Part shown: positions 1 through 8,166 of the stretch, one piece after another
How positions within the stretch are numbered: position 1 is the first letter of the stretch
How the letters are laid out: the number at the start of each line of letters is the position of its first letter
DNA from: Cupriavidus oxalaticus
Lineage (GTDB): Bacteria > Pseudomonadota > Gammaproteobacteria > Burkholderiales > Burkholderiaceae
Direction: 5' to 3'
Assembly: GCF_004768545.1 (NCBI RefSeq)
Contig: NZ_CP038634.1
Span: forward strand, 2,346,413-2,410,412
DNA length: 64,000 nucleotides
Translations under genes and position numbers: made by a program
Notes under the pieces: generated by a model
What the model was told of the DNA's origin: nothing
Databases searched by the model: none
Seen by the model: the letters and a program-made list of their open reading frames with translations, nothing else

Positions 1-10
1 GACTGCAGTT

Positions 11-55
11 TAGATGATGGCCATACTTTATTCAATAGATGTCAGTCATCATCTA
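11..55. promoter_or_regulatory. Inverted repeats upstream of the SDR gene
   Basis: TAGATGATG (11-19) is matched by CATCATCTA (47-55), a 9-base perfect inverted repeat. Nested in it are ATAGATG (35-41) and CATCTAT (50-56), 8 bases apart. The site lies about 45 bases before the SDR start, where a repressor or activator would bind. No regulator is assigned. Confidence 0.35.
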
Positions 56-101
56 TAGAGCCGGAAAAACAGCAGCCATCCCCATTCAGGAGTTATTCAT
101 C

Positions 102-869
102 ATGCACAACCTTTTCGATCTGAGCGGCCGCGTTGCCGTCATCACCGGATCCACCCGCGGCATGGGCCTCGCCATGGCGCGGGCGCTCGGCAACGCCGGC
201 GCCGCCGTGGTGGTATCGGGACGTGACGGCGAAGCCGCGCGCACCGTCGCCGCGCAGCTGGAAGCGGACGGCATCCGCGCCACCGGCATCGCCTGTGACA
301 TTGCCGACGTCGACAGCGTGCGCGCCTTCGCCGAGCAGGCTCTGGCCGCGTACGGCCGGGTCGATGCGCTGGTCCTCAACGCGGCGGCCGGCGCCACGCC
401 GGGTTCGATGCTGACGCAAGGCCCCGAGCTGTTCGATGCGGCCATGGCCGGCAATGTGCGCGGCAACCTGATGCTGGTGAACGCGCTGGCGCCGCAGATG
501 GCCGAGCGCCGCGATGGCTCGATCACTTTCATGTCGAGCATCGCGGCGAAGCGCGGCTCGGCGTTCCTTGGCCTGTACAGCGTGACCAAGGCAGCGATCG
601 ACCAGGCCATGCGCAGCCTTGCGCTGGAGCTCGGCCCGTCCGGCATCAACGTCAATGCCATTAACCCGGGCCCGGTGCGCACGGAATTCTCGCGCGATGC
701 CTTGTGGGGCGACCCGGAGCGCGAAGCGCGGCTGGCCGCGGGCGTGCCGATGCGGCGCATCGGCGAGGCGGAGGACGTGGCGGGGCTAGCGGTGCTGCTG
801 GCCGCGCCGGCCGGACGCTATATCCATGGCCAGAGCATCGGCGTGGATGGGGGCTTGTCGGCGCAGTAA
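102..869 (+). CDS. SDR family oxidoreductase
   Basis: Short-chain dehydrogenase/reductase of 255 residues, the usual length of a classical SDR, expected to be a soluble NAD(P)-dependent enzyme acting on an alcohol or carbonyl. The Rossmann motif TGSTRGMG lies at residues 15-22, the catalytic Ser at 145/146, and Tyr159-x3-Lys163 (YSVTK) completes the active site. The NNAG motif appears as NAAAG near residue 93. The ATG at 102 is preceded by CAGGAGTT; an in-frame upstream ATG at 39 would add 21 residues without SDR similarity and has no ribosome site. The C-terminal GQSIGVDGG segment is typical of FabG-like members. The substrate cannot be told; the next gene on this strand is a cupin. Confidence 0.93.
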   Translation: MHNLFDLSGRVAVITGSTRGMGLAMARALGNAGAAVVVSGRDGEAARTVAAQLEADGIRATGIACDIADVDSVRAFAEQALAAYGRVDALVLNAAAGATPGSMLTQGPELFDAAMAGNVRGNLMLVNALAPQMAERRDGSITFMSSIAAKRGSAFLGLYSVTKAAIDQAMRSLALELGPSGINVNAINPGPVRTEFSRDALWGDPEREARLAAGVPMRRIGEAEDVAGLAVLLAAPAGRYIHGQSIGVDGGLSAQ

Positions 870-1006
870 GGCGATGCGCGGCCAGGCGCAGCGGCGCGAT
901 TGAACGGCCATCGGCAAATCACTATGATGAATTTCCCGATGGCCGATAAGGCCTGGAAATGCCGGCGTGGCGCCCCTGGCGAGCCGAGAGAGCGGAGCAT
1001 TGCATC

Positions 1007-1438
1007 ATGCAGACAACGAGCGCGAGCATTCCGTCGACCCTGGTGGCGGTGCGCCCGGACCGGGAAATCGCCACCAGCCAGAAGCTGCCGTATTTCGTTG
1101 GCATTTCCGGCACGACGGCAGGCGCGAGGGCATTGTCGATGCACCTTGTCGTGGTCCCACCCGGCGCGCACGCGGAAGCCCATGTCCATTGCGAGCACGA
1201 GACCGCCATCTACGTGCTGGAGGGCAGGGTGGAAACCCGCTACGGCCCCGGCTTGCGAGATTCCGTGGTCACCGGGGCGGGCGAGTTCCTGTTTATCCCG
1301 CCCGGTGTTCCGCACCAGCCATTTAATCTCAGCGCCACCGAGCCGGCCCGCGCCATCGTTGCCCGCAACAGCCCGGAGGAGCAGGAGCGGGTACTGCCGT
1401 ACGATCCTGCCGCGGATACGACTACTCGGTCGCCGTAA
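1007..1438 (+). CDS. Cupin domain-containing protein
   Basis: Small single-domain cupin of 143 residues. Motif 1 has the metal-ligand pattern His59-x-His61-x3-Glu65 (HVHCEHE), and motif 2 contains FIPPGVPHQP with the fourth ligand at about His103. Such proteins are metal-dependent isomerases or dioxygenases, or non-catalytic binding proteins; the function here is unknown. The ATG at 1007 was chosen because the domain starts soon after it; an ATG at 959 would add 16 residues. The 3' end overlaps the convergent Bug gene by 17 bases. It may work with the SDR upstream, but the gap of 137 bases leaves co-transcription open. Confidence 0.85.
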   Translation: MQTTSASIPSTLVAVRPDREIATSQKLPYFVGISGTTAGARALSMHLVVVPPGAHAEAHVHCEHETAIYVLEGRVETRYGPGLRDSVVTGAGEFLFIPPGVPHQPFNLSATEPARAIVARNSPEEQERVLPYDPAADTTTRSP

Positions 1439-2414
1439 AGCCGGAAGCCATGACTACAGGCTTCCACCGCCCCCGCTGGTCCTGGATGGTCTGACGCAGT
1501 GCCGCGGCCGGCTGGCCGTTCAGTTCCATGCCCAGCGTCGCCATCCTGTCGCGGAGGTCGCGCGCGCGGACAGCCTCCAGCAGCGCCTTCTCCAACCTGG
1601 CAACGGCGGCGGGCGGGGTGCCCGCCGGCACGAACGCAGAGTACCAACCGGAGGCCGTCTCGAAGCCGGGGGCGCCGGCTTCTGCCAGCGTCGGCACGTC
1701 AGGCAGCAGCGATGAACGCCTGGTGCCGGTAACGCCGAGGAAGCGGATCTTGCCGGCGCGGTACAGCTCCATCTGCCCGGCAATGGCGTCGATGCCGATG
1801 GGCAGCGTGCCGCCGATCTCATCGGTCAGCATCATCACCACGCCGCGGTACGCCGTGGGCGTCAGCGGCACGCCGATTTCCTTGCCGAGGGTGACGACGC
1901 CGAAATGAATGCTGCCGCCGAGGGTCACCAGTCCGACGCCGCCTTTCGAGGGATCGCGCTTCACCCACGCCAGGTATTCCTGCATGGTCCGGTACGGCTG
2001 GCCGACGCTGGTCGATGCCACCAGCGGCACATCTGCCAGGTACGCGACAGGGACCAGGTCCTTGTCCGGGTCGTAGGGCAGCTGTTTGTAGGTCAGTGGA
2101 AAGATCGTGAACGGCGGCGCCGGTGAAATCAGCAACGTCTTGCCGTCGCCGGGTGAGCGCCGGACATTGTCCAGCGCCAGCCGGGCTGAAGCGCCCGGAC
2201 GATTTTCCACCAGGACCGGCGTGTCGAGGGAGGCGCGCAGCTTCTCGGCCAGCGCACGCGCAAAGATGTCGAGGGCGCCGCCAGGCGCGAATCCAACCAC
2301 GATGCGCAGCGGGGTATCGGGGGGGGCCGCGAGCGCGGTGGCCGGCAAGACGCCCATGCCCAAGGCAAGGGAAATGCCGACTGCGAGGTTGCGCAGTGCG
2401 AATCGGACCGGCAT
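1422..2414 (-). CDS. Bug family tripartite tricarboxylate transporter receptor
   Basis: Periplasmic solute-binding receptor of the Bug/TctC family, 330 residues. An N-terminal signal peptide ends near ATALAAPP, followed by the family hallmarks PLRIVVGFAPGGALDI and VLVENRPGASA, and later DVPTLAEAGAPGFE. Bug proteins deliver carboxylates or related acids to a TctAB transporter; none is encoded nearby, so this is an orphan receptor. The ATG at 2414 is preceded by a strong AAGGAGA and so is preferred over an upstream ATG at 2450. It is the last gene of a three-gene minus-strand operon, 35 bases after the M81 gene. Ligand unknown. Confidence 0.92.
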   Translation of the reverse strand: MPVRFALRNLAVGISLALGMGVLPATALAAPPDTPLRIVVGFAPGGALDIFARALAEKLRASLDTPVLVENRPGASARLALDNVRRSPGDGKTLLISPAPPFTIFPLTYKQLPYDPDKDLVPVAYLADVPLVASTSVGQPYRTMQEYLAWVKRDPSKGGVGLVTLGGSIHFGVVTLGKEIGVPLTPTAYRGVVMMLTDEIGGTLPIGIDAIAGQMELYRAGKIRFLGVTGTRRSSLLPDVPTLAEAGAPGFETASGWYSAFVPAGTPPAAVARLEKALLEAVRARDLRDRMATLGMELNGQPAAALRQTIQDQRGRWKPVVMASGFTATE

Positions 2415-2449
2415 GGTGTCTCCTTTGGGAAGCGAGAATACATCGATCA

Positions 2450-3952
2450 TCAGAACGTCTGGAGCGCGGCGTGTTCGTCCAGCGGATAGATGGGGCGGCT
2501 CAGGTTGCGGAAGGGAAACTGGCTGTAGTCCGAGTTGCAGACGCCAGGGCCTGCCACCAGCACGATGTCCTTCGCGATCGGCTCGAAGCCGGCGCGGAAA
2601 TGCTGGCGCGACTTGATCAGGACATACTTGCGGCGCGACAGGTCGATCCCGGCGTGGGTGAAGACGCCAGTATCGAATGGCTCCTGCGGCTTCTCGCAGA
2701 CGACGACCAGCGTGCCGTCCACGTCAAGCACCGCTGTCCGGCCGAGGCTGAGCCGCATGCCCGTGAACATCGGCCCGGTCACCTGGTAGGCGCCATCGGT
2801 GATGCAGCGAACCTGTCCGGTCAGGCGTAGCGGCTTGCCTTTCAGGCCGAGCGCGGGCATGTCGGTCTTGCCGCCGACGTCGACCGTCACGGTCGTGCCC
2901 ACACCCGCCTCGATCATCAGGGCTACGGCACCCGGATCCCAGAAGGGCCCGGCGACAACGTCCTTCAGTCCCTGCCGCAGCACCTCACCAAGCACCGTCA
3001 TCTCGTCGGTCGGCCCGCCCGCACCGCAATTGTCGCCGTGGTCGACGAGGATCACGGGGCCGGCCTTGGCTTCGCGTGCGCGAGCGATGGACGTTTCCAT
3101 GGGTTCGAGCGGAAAGACGAAGTCGGCGCGGCGCTCCCATGCTGCGGCGCTGAGTTCGTCGAGCAGCTGGGTGCCCGCCTCGGCATGGGCTGCATCGGCG
3201 ACCACGACCACCGTCAGGCCGACATGTGGAATATCCGCAAGCGGAAAGCCGCCGAAGATCGACACGTTCAGCACCTCGCCATCGCGCTCCGCGGCGATGG
3301 CTCGATCCATGATGTCCTTCATCGGTTGCTCGCGCGGTGTCTGGCGCAGCATGTGGGTGAGCATCGGCAGCGTGCGCCACAGCATGACCGGGCGGACTTC
3401 GCCACGGATTGCCGCCATCAGCGTCTGCGCAGCGCGCGCTCCGGTCTCGTACACGTCCACATGCGGATAAGTCCGGTAGCCGGCAATGACCGTGGCATTG
3501 TCCACCAGTGCCTTGCTGAAGTTGGCATGGAAATCGAGCGATACCGCGATCGGCACCTCCGGCGCGGCGGCGCGGATCCGGACAAGCAGTTCGCCTTCGG
3601 CATCCGCAAGGCCTTCGGCCACCATTGCACCGTGCAGGTCGAGCATGACGGCGTCGCAGCCTTCGCGCACGGCCTCGATGATGGTGGCCGACATCGATTC
3701 GAAGGCTTCCCGTGTCACCACGCCGCTAGGTACGGCATTTGCCATCAGGGGCATCACGAACTGGTCGCCCTGGGCGACCACCAGGTCCATGAACGCCGCC
3801 GCAGCGCTGTTGGTGCCCTGGCAGGCGCGCACGGCGTCGTCGCCATACAGCGGACCATCGGTGCTGCTGCCGCGGCTGAAGGCGGACAGCGGCGTGGGAA
3901 TCGGCGAGAAGGTATTGGTCTCATGCCGCATCAGGGCGATGACGAAGCGCAT
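2450..3952 (-). CDS. M81 family metallopeptidase (MlrC-like)
   Basis: A 500-residue protein of the M81/MlrC family, named after microcystinase C of Sphingomonas, a zinc enzyme that cleaves linearised peptides. The family signature is intact: an N-terminal RHETNTFSP, then MLDLHGAM and SLDFHANF, which supply Asp/His metal ligands, and later HGDNCGAGGPTDE. Many Burkholderiales carry such genes beside Bug receptors without any microcystin link, so the real substrate is probably an amide or small peptide-like compound. Both neighbours in the operon are Bug receptors, which points to uptake of the substrate or its product. The start has CTGGAG upstream. Confidence 0.9.
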   Translation of the reverse strand: MRFVIALMRHETNTFSPIPTPLSAFSRGSSTDGPLYGDDAVRACQGTNSAAAAFMDLVVAQGDQFVMPLMANAVPSGVVTREAFESMSATIIEAVREGCDAVMLDLHGAMVAEGLADAEGELLVRIRAAAPEVPIAVSLDFHANFSKALVDNATVIAGYRTYPHVDVYETGARAAQTLMAAIRGEVRPVMLWRTLPMLTHMLRQTPREQPMKDIMDRAIAAERDGEVLNVSIFGGFPLADIPHVGLTVVVVADAAHAEAGTQLLDELSAAAWERRADFVFPLEPMETSIARAREAKAGPVILVDHGDNCGAGGPTDEMTVLGEVLRQGLKDVVAGPFWDPGAVALMIEAGVGTTVTVDVGGKTDMPALGLKGKPLRLTGQVRCITDGAYQVTGPMFTGMRLSLGRTAVLDVDGTLVVVCEKPQEPFDTGVFTHAGIDLSRRKYVLIKSRQHFRAGFEPIAKDIVLVAGPGVCNSDYSQFPFRNLSRPIYPLDEHAALQTF

Positions 3953-3986
3953 TGGGCGAGCTCCAGAAAATGGGTCGGACGTGATG

Positions 3987-4985
3987 TCAGTTGGATTCGA
4001 GATTGACCGTGCGAGCGATGGCGCCGTAGCGCACGGTCTCGGCGTGGATCAGGCGGCGGCTCTCGGCGGGCGTGGTGAGGACCGGTTCGTAGGCGAGCGA
4101 CTGCAGCCGCTCGACGAAATCAGTCTCCTGCATGCTGGCGCGCACCTCCCGGTACAGCCGCTCGACGACGGCTTCGGGTGTACCGGCCTTGGCGACCAGC
4201 GCCAGGTTGGCGCGGACGAGCAGGGCATCCTTGCTGTCAGCGGCCTGCCGCTGGAGCTTGGGGAACTGCGCGACCGCCGCCGTTTGCAGCACGGCCAGCG
4301 GCTTGACCTTGCCGTCGCCGACGTAGCTGATGGAGGAGCCGATGACATCCACATGGGCATCGGTCTGGCCGCCGATCAGGTCCGACATGGCCGGCGGAGA
4401 GCCGCGATACGGCACGATGGTGAAGTCCAGTCCGTTGCGTCGCTTCCAGTCCGCCAGGCCGAGATGCGCCGCGCCGGCGACAGCATTGATGCTGATCGAG
4501 ACCTTGCCCGGGTGCTTGACGATGTAGTCCCTGAGCTCGGTCAGGTTCATCTGCTTGCGGTCCACCCGCGTGACGATCCAGTGCGGCACGGTACTCACGA
4601 TGGTGACGGGCGTGAAATCCCGGTCGGGGTTGTAGCGCAAGTCCTTGACGGTATGCGGATTGATGTTCAGCGTGCCGTCGCTCGCGAGCAGCAGCGTATT
4701 GCCGTCGGCCTTCTCCTTCAGTACCGACATGACGCCCGGCACGGTAGCGCCGCCAGCGATGTTCTCGACCACCACCGGCTGCCCGAGCCGCTGTTCCAGC
4801 TTGCGCGCCAGGGTGCGGCCTACGATGTCATAGGAACCGCCCGCGGGAAACGGCACCACCAGCCGCAGCGGCCGATCCGGCCATGCCGCGGCAGCGGCGG
4901 GTTGAATCGCGACAAGCATGGTGCCCACCGTGGCGGCTGCCATGACCCCGCGTACGATCCTGGCAATAGTGTTCAGCGTGATCAT
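3987..4985 (-). CDS. Bug family tripartite tricarboxylate transporter receptor
   Basis: Second Bug/TctC receptor of this operon and its first gene, 332 residues. The signal peptide ends about AAAAAWPD, followed by RPLRLVVPFPAGGSYDIV and VVVENIAGGATVPG, diagnostic of the family. The ATG at 4985 has GGAGGAGAACCG just upstream; a longer frame reaching 5081 is rejected because it would put 32 charged residues before the signal peptide. It is divergently transcribed from the LysR gene at 5146, the usual layout for a LysR-controlled Bug operon. It differs clearly from the Bug at 1422-2414, so the two are not a recent duplication. Ligand unknown. Confidence 0.92.
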   Translation of the reverse strand: MITLNTIARIVRGVMAAATVGTMLVAIQPAAAAAWPDRPLRLVVPFPAGGSYDIVGRTLARKLEQRLGQPVVVENIAGGATVPGVMSVLKEKADGNTLLLASDGTLNINPHTVKDLRYNPDRDFTPVTIVSTVPHWIVTRVDRKQMNLTELRDYIVKHPGKVSISINAVAGAAHLGLADWKRRNGLDFTIVPYRGSPPAMSDLIGGQTDAHVDVIGSSISYVGDGKVKPLAVLQTAAVAQFPKLQRQAADSKDALLVRANLALVAKAGTPEAVVERLYREVRASMQETDFVERLQSLAYEPVLTTPAESRRLIHAETVRYGAIARTVNLESN

Positions 4986-5089
4986 CGGTTCTCCTCCTGG
5001 GGTCTTGCGCCGCCTTGTATTGATGGAATGCCGCCGACTATAAGGGATCGAGGTCTTTACCCAAAAGCGAATAAAAGTCACTGTAGATA

Positions 5090-5101
5090 AACCAAATGGT
5101 T
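5090..5101. promoter_or_regulatory. Candidate LysR operator in divergent promoter region
   Basis: AACCA-AA-TGGTT is a perfect dyad in the AT-rich gap between the Bug operon (start 4985) and the LysR gene (start 5146). LysR proteins usually bind such dyads in divergent promoters and autoregulate. The link to this LysR is inferred from position only. Confidence 0.35.
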
Positions 5102-5145
5102 AACTCTTAAAATGCGGCTATCTCCCCGTCACTAGTTTTCCACCG

Positions 5146-6216
5146 ATGCCGAATGATCCTGCCCGCGCCGTCCGGGAATCCGCCCAGTCCATGCTTGGTC
5201 GCCTGAAACTTCGTCATCTCCGCCTCGTTCTTGCGCTCAGCGAAGCGGGTACGGCCGCGGCGGTGGCCGAGCGCCTGCACGTCAGTCCGGCTGCGGTGTC
5301 GAAGGCATTGGGGGAAATCGAGGATATTGTCGGCACGCCGCTCTATGTCAGGAGCCGACGCGGCCTGGTGCTGACCGAGCCCGGCCGCGAGATGGCGGCT
5401 CACGCCAAGGTGCTGCTGGCGCAGTTCGAGCGGCTGGCGGAATCGCTGCACGCGGTGCGTGCCGGCAGCCAGGGCGAGCTGCGCATCGCCTTTCGGACGA
5501 TCTCGGTGCAGCCGCTGCTGGCGCAGGCCATGACCGATTTCCACCGTGACAATCCGCGCGTGGAAATCAGCGTGATCGAAGGCGGCATCGGCGAAATGAC
5601 GGAGCAGCTTGTCGACGGCTCGCTCGACCTGCTGTTTGCCTACGACGACCCTCGCCTGTCCCGGCCGGAATTGCGGACCACGCCCGTGGTGCCGGCGCAG
5701 AAGGTCGTCATTGTGGCCAGCCGCGACCACCCGCTGCTGGCGCGCCGCAAGATCGCGGCACAGGCCTTGTCTTCAGAGCGGTGGTGCATACCTGCGGCCG
5801 GATCGCGCATGCTCCACCTGCTGCACACGGCCTTCCACGCCTTTGGCGTTGCGCCACCGGCATCGGGAATCCGCACGAGCGATGTCGCCGCGACCGCAAG
5901 CCTCATGCAGACAGGGCATTACCTGGCAGTCTTCCCCGAGCGCATCGCCGCGCAGCTCTGCGAGGCCAAGGTCGCACGCATTCTGCGCTTCGACCTGCGC
6001 AGCCACGTGGAGCCGGTGGTCGTGGTCTGGAATGGCGAAGTCACGCCGCGGCCCGCGGCGCAGCGTTTCCGTGACCTGGTCGTGGAACGGGCCAACCCCG
6101 GCGCCTGGCGGCACGAAGGCGTGCCGGTGCTGGGCGCGCGTGCCGTGGCCGCGGCGGGCATGGTGGATCGCGAACCGAAGCCGTCAGCGAATCGTAAGCC
6201 GCGCGCGTCCCACTGA
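5146..6216 (+). CDS. LysR family transcriptional regulator
   Basis: A 356-residue LysR regulator, slightly longer than the usual 300-330. The winged HTH covers residues 18-78 (LKLRHLRLVLALSEAG, then HVSPAAVSKALGEIEDIVGTPLYVR), and the effector-binding domain follows (GELRIAFRTISVQPLLAQAM onward). It has a long N-terminal lead (about 17 residues) and a basic C-terminal tail rich in Arg/Lys, so a later start is possible; no strong ribosome site precedes the ATG. It is divergent from the Bug-M81-Bug operon and is its likely activator, responding to a ligand imported or released by those gene products. Confidence 0.92.
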   Translation: MPNDPARAVRESAQSMLGRLKLRHLRLVLALSEAGTAAAVAERLHVSPAAVSKALGEIEDIVGTPLYVRSRRGLVLTEPGREMAAHAKVLLAQFERLAESLHAVRAGSQGELRIAFRTISVQPLLAQAMTDFHRDNPRVEISVIEGGIGEMTEQLVDGSLDLLFAYDDPRLSRPELRTTPVVPAQKVVIVASRDHPLLARRKIAAQALSSERWCIPAAGSRMLHLLHTAFHAFGVAPPASGIRTSDVAATASLMQTGHYLAVFPERIAAQLCEAKVARILRFDLRSHVEPVVVVWNGEVTPRPAAQRFRDLVVERANPGAWRHEGVPVLGARAVAAAGMVDREPKPSANRKPRASH

Positions 6217-6515
6217 TGCCCAGATCGTGCCGCCCCAGCGCACGTTTACCCTAGTACGCGCCAGCACAAGTCTTTGGGGCGTATCGCCCTATCGGTCATG
6301 CACCGGCTCTTTCTAGTATGGATTCACCGCGCGGCACCGAAAGCACTGCGGCGCGGCATCCGGGCTTCCCTGCCTGGACGTGAATCGCCGGGCTCAATGA
6401 CGGCGATTCATAAGAAACACGAATAGCCGATATCCCCCTCCCTGCCTGACCGGATACAGCCGATCACCGAGTGAGCGGCTGGGGATGCGGCTGCGAAAAA
6501 AATCCAGGAGACGAC
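6217..6515. promoter_or_regulatory. Intergenic region with 10-bp inverted repeat
   Basis: This gap of 299 bases precedes the first amidase and holds no credible gene. TGAATCGCCG (6381-6390) and CGGCGATTCA (6401-6410) form perfect 10-base arms around a 10-base loop. No T-tract follows, so it looks more like an operator than a terminator. It could be the target of the AraC-amidase fusion encoded downstream, but that is untested. Confidence 0.35.
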
Positions 6516-7541
6516 ATGCTGCATGACCTGCCCGCCCGCCCCGAGACCATCCACTGGGGCTATTTCGATGCCACCAAGGCGCCCGCCCTGACCGTGAAAA
6601 GCGGGGACCTCATCCGCGCCGAAGCGGTGACCCATCACGCCGGCGATGCGCCAGACCTGATGATGGATGCCGCCATCCGCGAGATCTACCGGACCATCCC
6701 GCACGATGACCGCAACCCGGGCGTGCATATCATGACCGGGCCGATCTATGTCGAGGATGCCAGGCCCGGCGATATGCTGGAGGTGCGCTATCTCCAGATG
6801 ATCCCGCGCTTTCGCTTCGGGGCCAACATTGCGGCGCACTGGGGGCAGCTCTACCGGGAGTTCGAGAAAGAGCGGGTCACGATCTACGAGCTGGACCAGG
6901 CCTCCAACACCGCGCATGCGCTCTATGCCTTCGACTATCCCGGCAAGCTGACCACGCCCGGCAAGGTGGTCGACGACCGCGAATGCTGCCGCCAGCCGGC
7001 GCTTGCCGGTGTGCGCGTGCCGGTGCGCCCCCATCTTGGCACGGCCGGGGTCGCGCCCGACAAGCGTGGCCGGGTCACTACCGTCGAGCCCGGGCTGCAT
7101 GGCGGCAATATCGACAACTGGCGTATCGGCGCGGGGGCCACCATGTACTATCCCGTCCAGGTCGATGGCGCGCTGTTCTCGATCGGCGACCCGCATATCT
7201 CGCAGGGCGACGGCGAAATCAGCGGCACGGCGATTGAAGCCTCGCTGAACGTGTTGTTCCAGGTGATCCTGCGCAAGGATTTCCACTTCCCTTCGCCGCT
7301 GCTGGAAACGCCCGACTGCTGGGTCGTGCACGGTTTCCACGAGGACCTCGATGAAGCCGGCAAGAACGCGGCCCGCGACATGATCCAGCTGCTGACCGAG
7401 CAGCAGGGCCTGTCGCGCGACGACGCCTACTCGCTGATGAGCGTGTCGGCCGACTTCGGCGTGACGCAGGTCGTCGATGGCACGCAGGGCATCCATTGCA
7501 CCATGCCGCGCGCGATCTTTCCCCCGAAAGGCAAGGGCTGA
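6516..7541 (+). CDS. Acetamidase/formamidase family protein
   Basis: A 341-residue member of the FmdA/AmdA family, cytoplasmic amidases that hydrolyse small amides such as formamide or acetamide to the acid and ammonia. Family landmarks are visible: HWGYFD near the N-terminus, VHIMTGPIYVEDARPGDMLEV, GGNIDNWRIGAGATMYYPV and GDPHISQGDGEISGTAIE, ending with SVSADFGVTQVVDG. The ATG at 6516 follows CCAGGAG; an in-frame start at 6471 is less well placed. It begins a plus-strand set with two XapX proteins and the AraC-amidase fusion, whose C-terminal half is a longer relative of this enzyme (about 425 against 341 residues). The substrate is unknown. Confidence 0.93.
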   Translation: MLHDLPARPETIHWGYFDATKAPALTVKSGDLIRAEAVTHHAGDAPDLMMDAAIREIYRTIPHDDRNPGVHIMTGPIYVEDARPGDMLEVRYLQMIPRFRFGANIAAHWGQLYREFEKERVTIYELDQASNTAHALYAFDYPGKLTTPGKVVDDRECCRQPALAGVRVPVRPHLGTAGVAPDKRGRVTTVEPGLHGGNIDNWRIGAGATMYYPVQVDGALFSIGDPHISQGDGEISGTAIEASLNVLFQVILRKDFHFPSPLLETPDCWVVHGFHEDLDEAGKNAARDMIQLLTEQQGLSRDDAYSLMSVSADFGVTQVVDGTQGIHCTMPRAIFPPKGKG

Positions 7542-7632
7542 ACTGGCATCCTCATCGAACCCTCGCACCGCCGGACGCCCACCGCCGCAAGGCGGGGAGG
7601 GCCCGCGCGGCTGCGGAACCGGAGATACGCGC

Positions 7633-7860
7633 ATGCAATACGTCTACGTAGGACGCAACGAATGGGTGGCCCTGATCGTCGGCCTGGTCACCGGCACCCT
7701 GTATTCCTGGCTGGACTTGCCGATTCCCGCGCCCAATGTCACCGGCGGGATCTGCGCCATTCTTTTTACTTACCTCGGCTACCTGATCGTGCAGGCGTTG
7801 CGCAGGACGATCGCCTTCGGGCGCCCGCCGCAAGGCAGCCAGGGCAACGGAATTTCCTGA
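7633..7860 (+). CDS. XapX domain small membrane protein
   Basis: A 75-residue integral membrane protein of the XapX (DUF1427) family. Two hydrophobic segments (about residues 10-27 and 36-57) flank the family motif LPIPAPNVTGGICAI. Its biochemical role is not established. The ATG at 7633 has GGAGA upstream; the open frame begins earlier at 7477 but that part overlaps the amidase gene and is not XapX-like. Only 15 bases separate it from a second, different XapX gene, so the two may form a heteromeric membrane complex. Confidence 0.85.
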   Translation: MQYVYVGRNEWVALIVGLVTGTLYSWLDLPIPAPNVTGGICAILFTYLGYLIVQALRRTIAFGRPPQGSQGNGIS

Positions 7861-7875
7861 GAGCGGGAGAACGAC

Positions 7876-8067
7876 ATGGTCGAAATTGCATTGGGGACGA
7901 CCGAGTTGCAGGCAGCGGCCGTCGGACTGGTGACTGGTATTGTCTACACTGCTGTTCGTGCGCCGATACCGGCGCCTAACGTGCTCGGCGGCATCTTCGC
8001 CATCTTCGGCACATTTGCCGGTTTCGTGCTGGTTGCCGCAATGCGGGGCCAACTGCTGGTCGGATAG
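7876..8067 (+). CDS. XapX domain small membrane protein
   Basis: A 63-residue second XapX (DUF1427) protein with the motif APIPAPNVLGGIFAI between two hydrophobic segments. It shares the core motif with its 75-residue neighbour but little outside it. GAGCGGGAGAAC precedes the ATG. Together with the flanking amidases it suggests a small membrane component serving amide metabolism, for example a channel or export function, but this is inference from position. Expression is probably coupled to the upstream amidase, since the gaps are short. Confidence 0.85.
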   Translation: MVEIALGTTELQAAAVGLVTGIVYTAVRAPIPAPNVLGGIFAIFGTFAGFVLVAAMRGQLLVG

Positions 8068-8107
8068 CCCGGCGGGCTGAAGGACCTTGCATGAGATGCC
8101 TGAAGCG

Positions 8108-8131
8108 TTGGCGGACAACCATGTCCGCCAA
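8108..8131. promoter_or_regulatory. 10-bp stem, 4-nt loop hairpin before the fusion gene
   Basis: TTGGCGGACA (8108-8117) and TGTCCGCCAA (8122-8131) are perfectly complementary around the loop ACCA. It sits 36 bases before the fusion gene start and after the XapX pair. No T-tract follows, so it is either an operator or an RNA stem that separates expression of the two parts of the locus. Confidence 0.45.
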
Positions 8132-8166
8132 TTGCGCTGTTGCAGAACGCTGCCTGGGAGGCTGAA

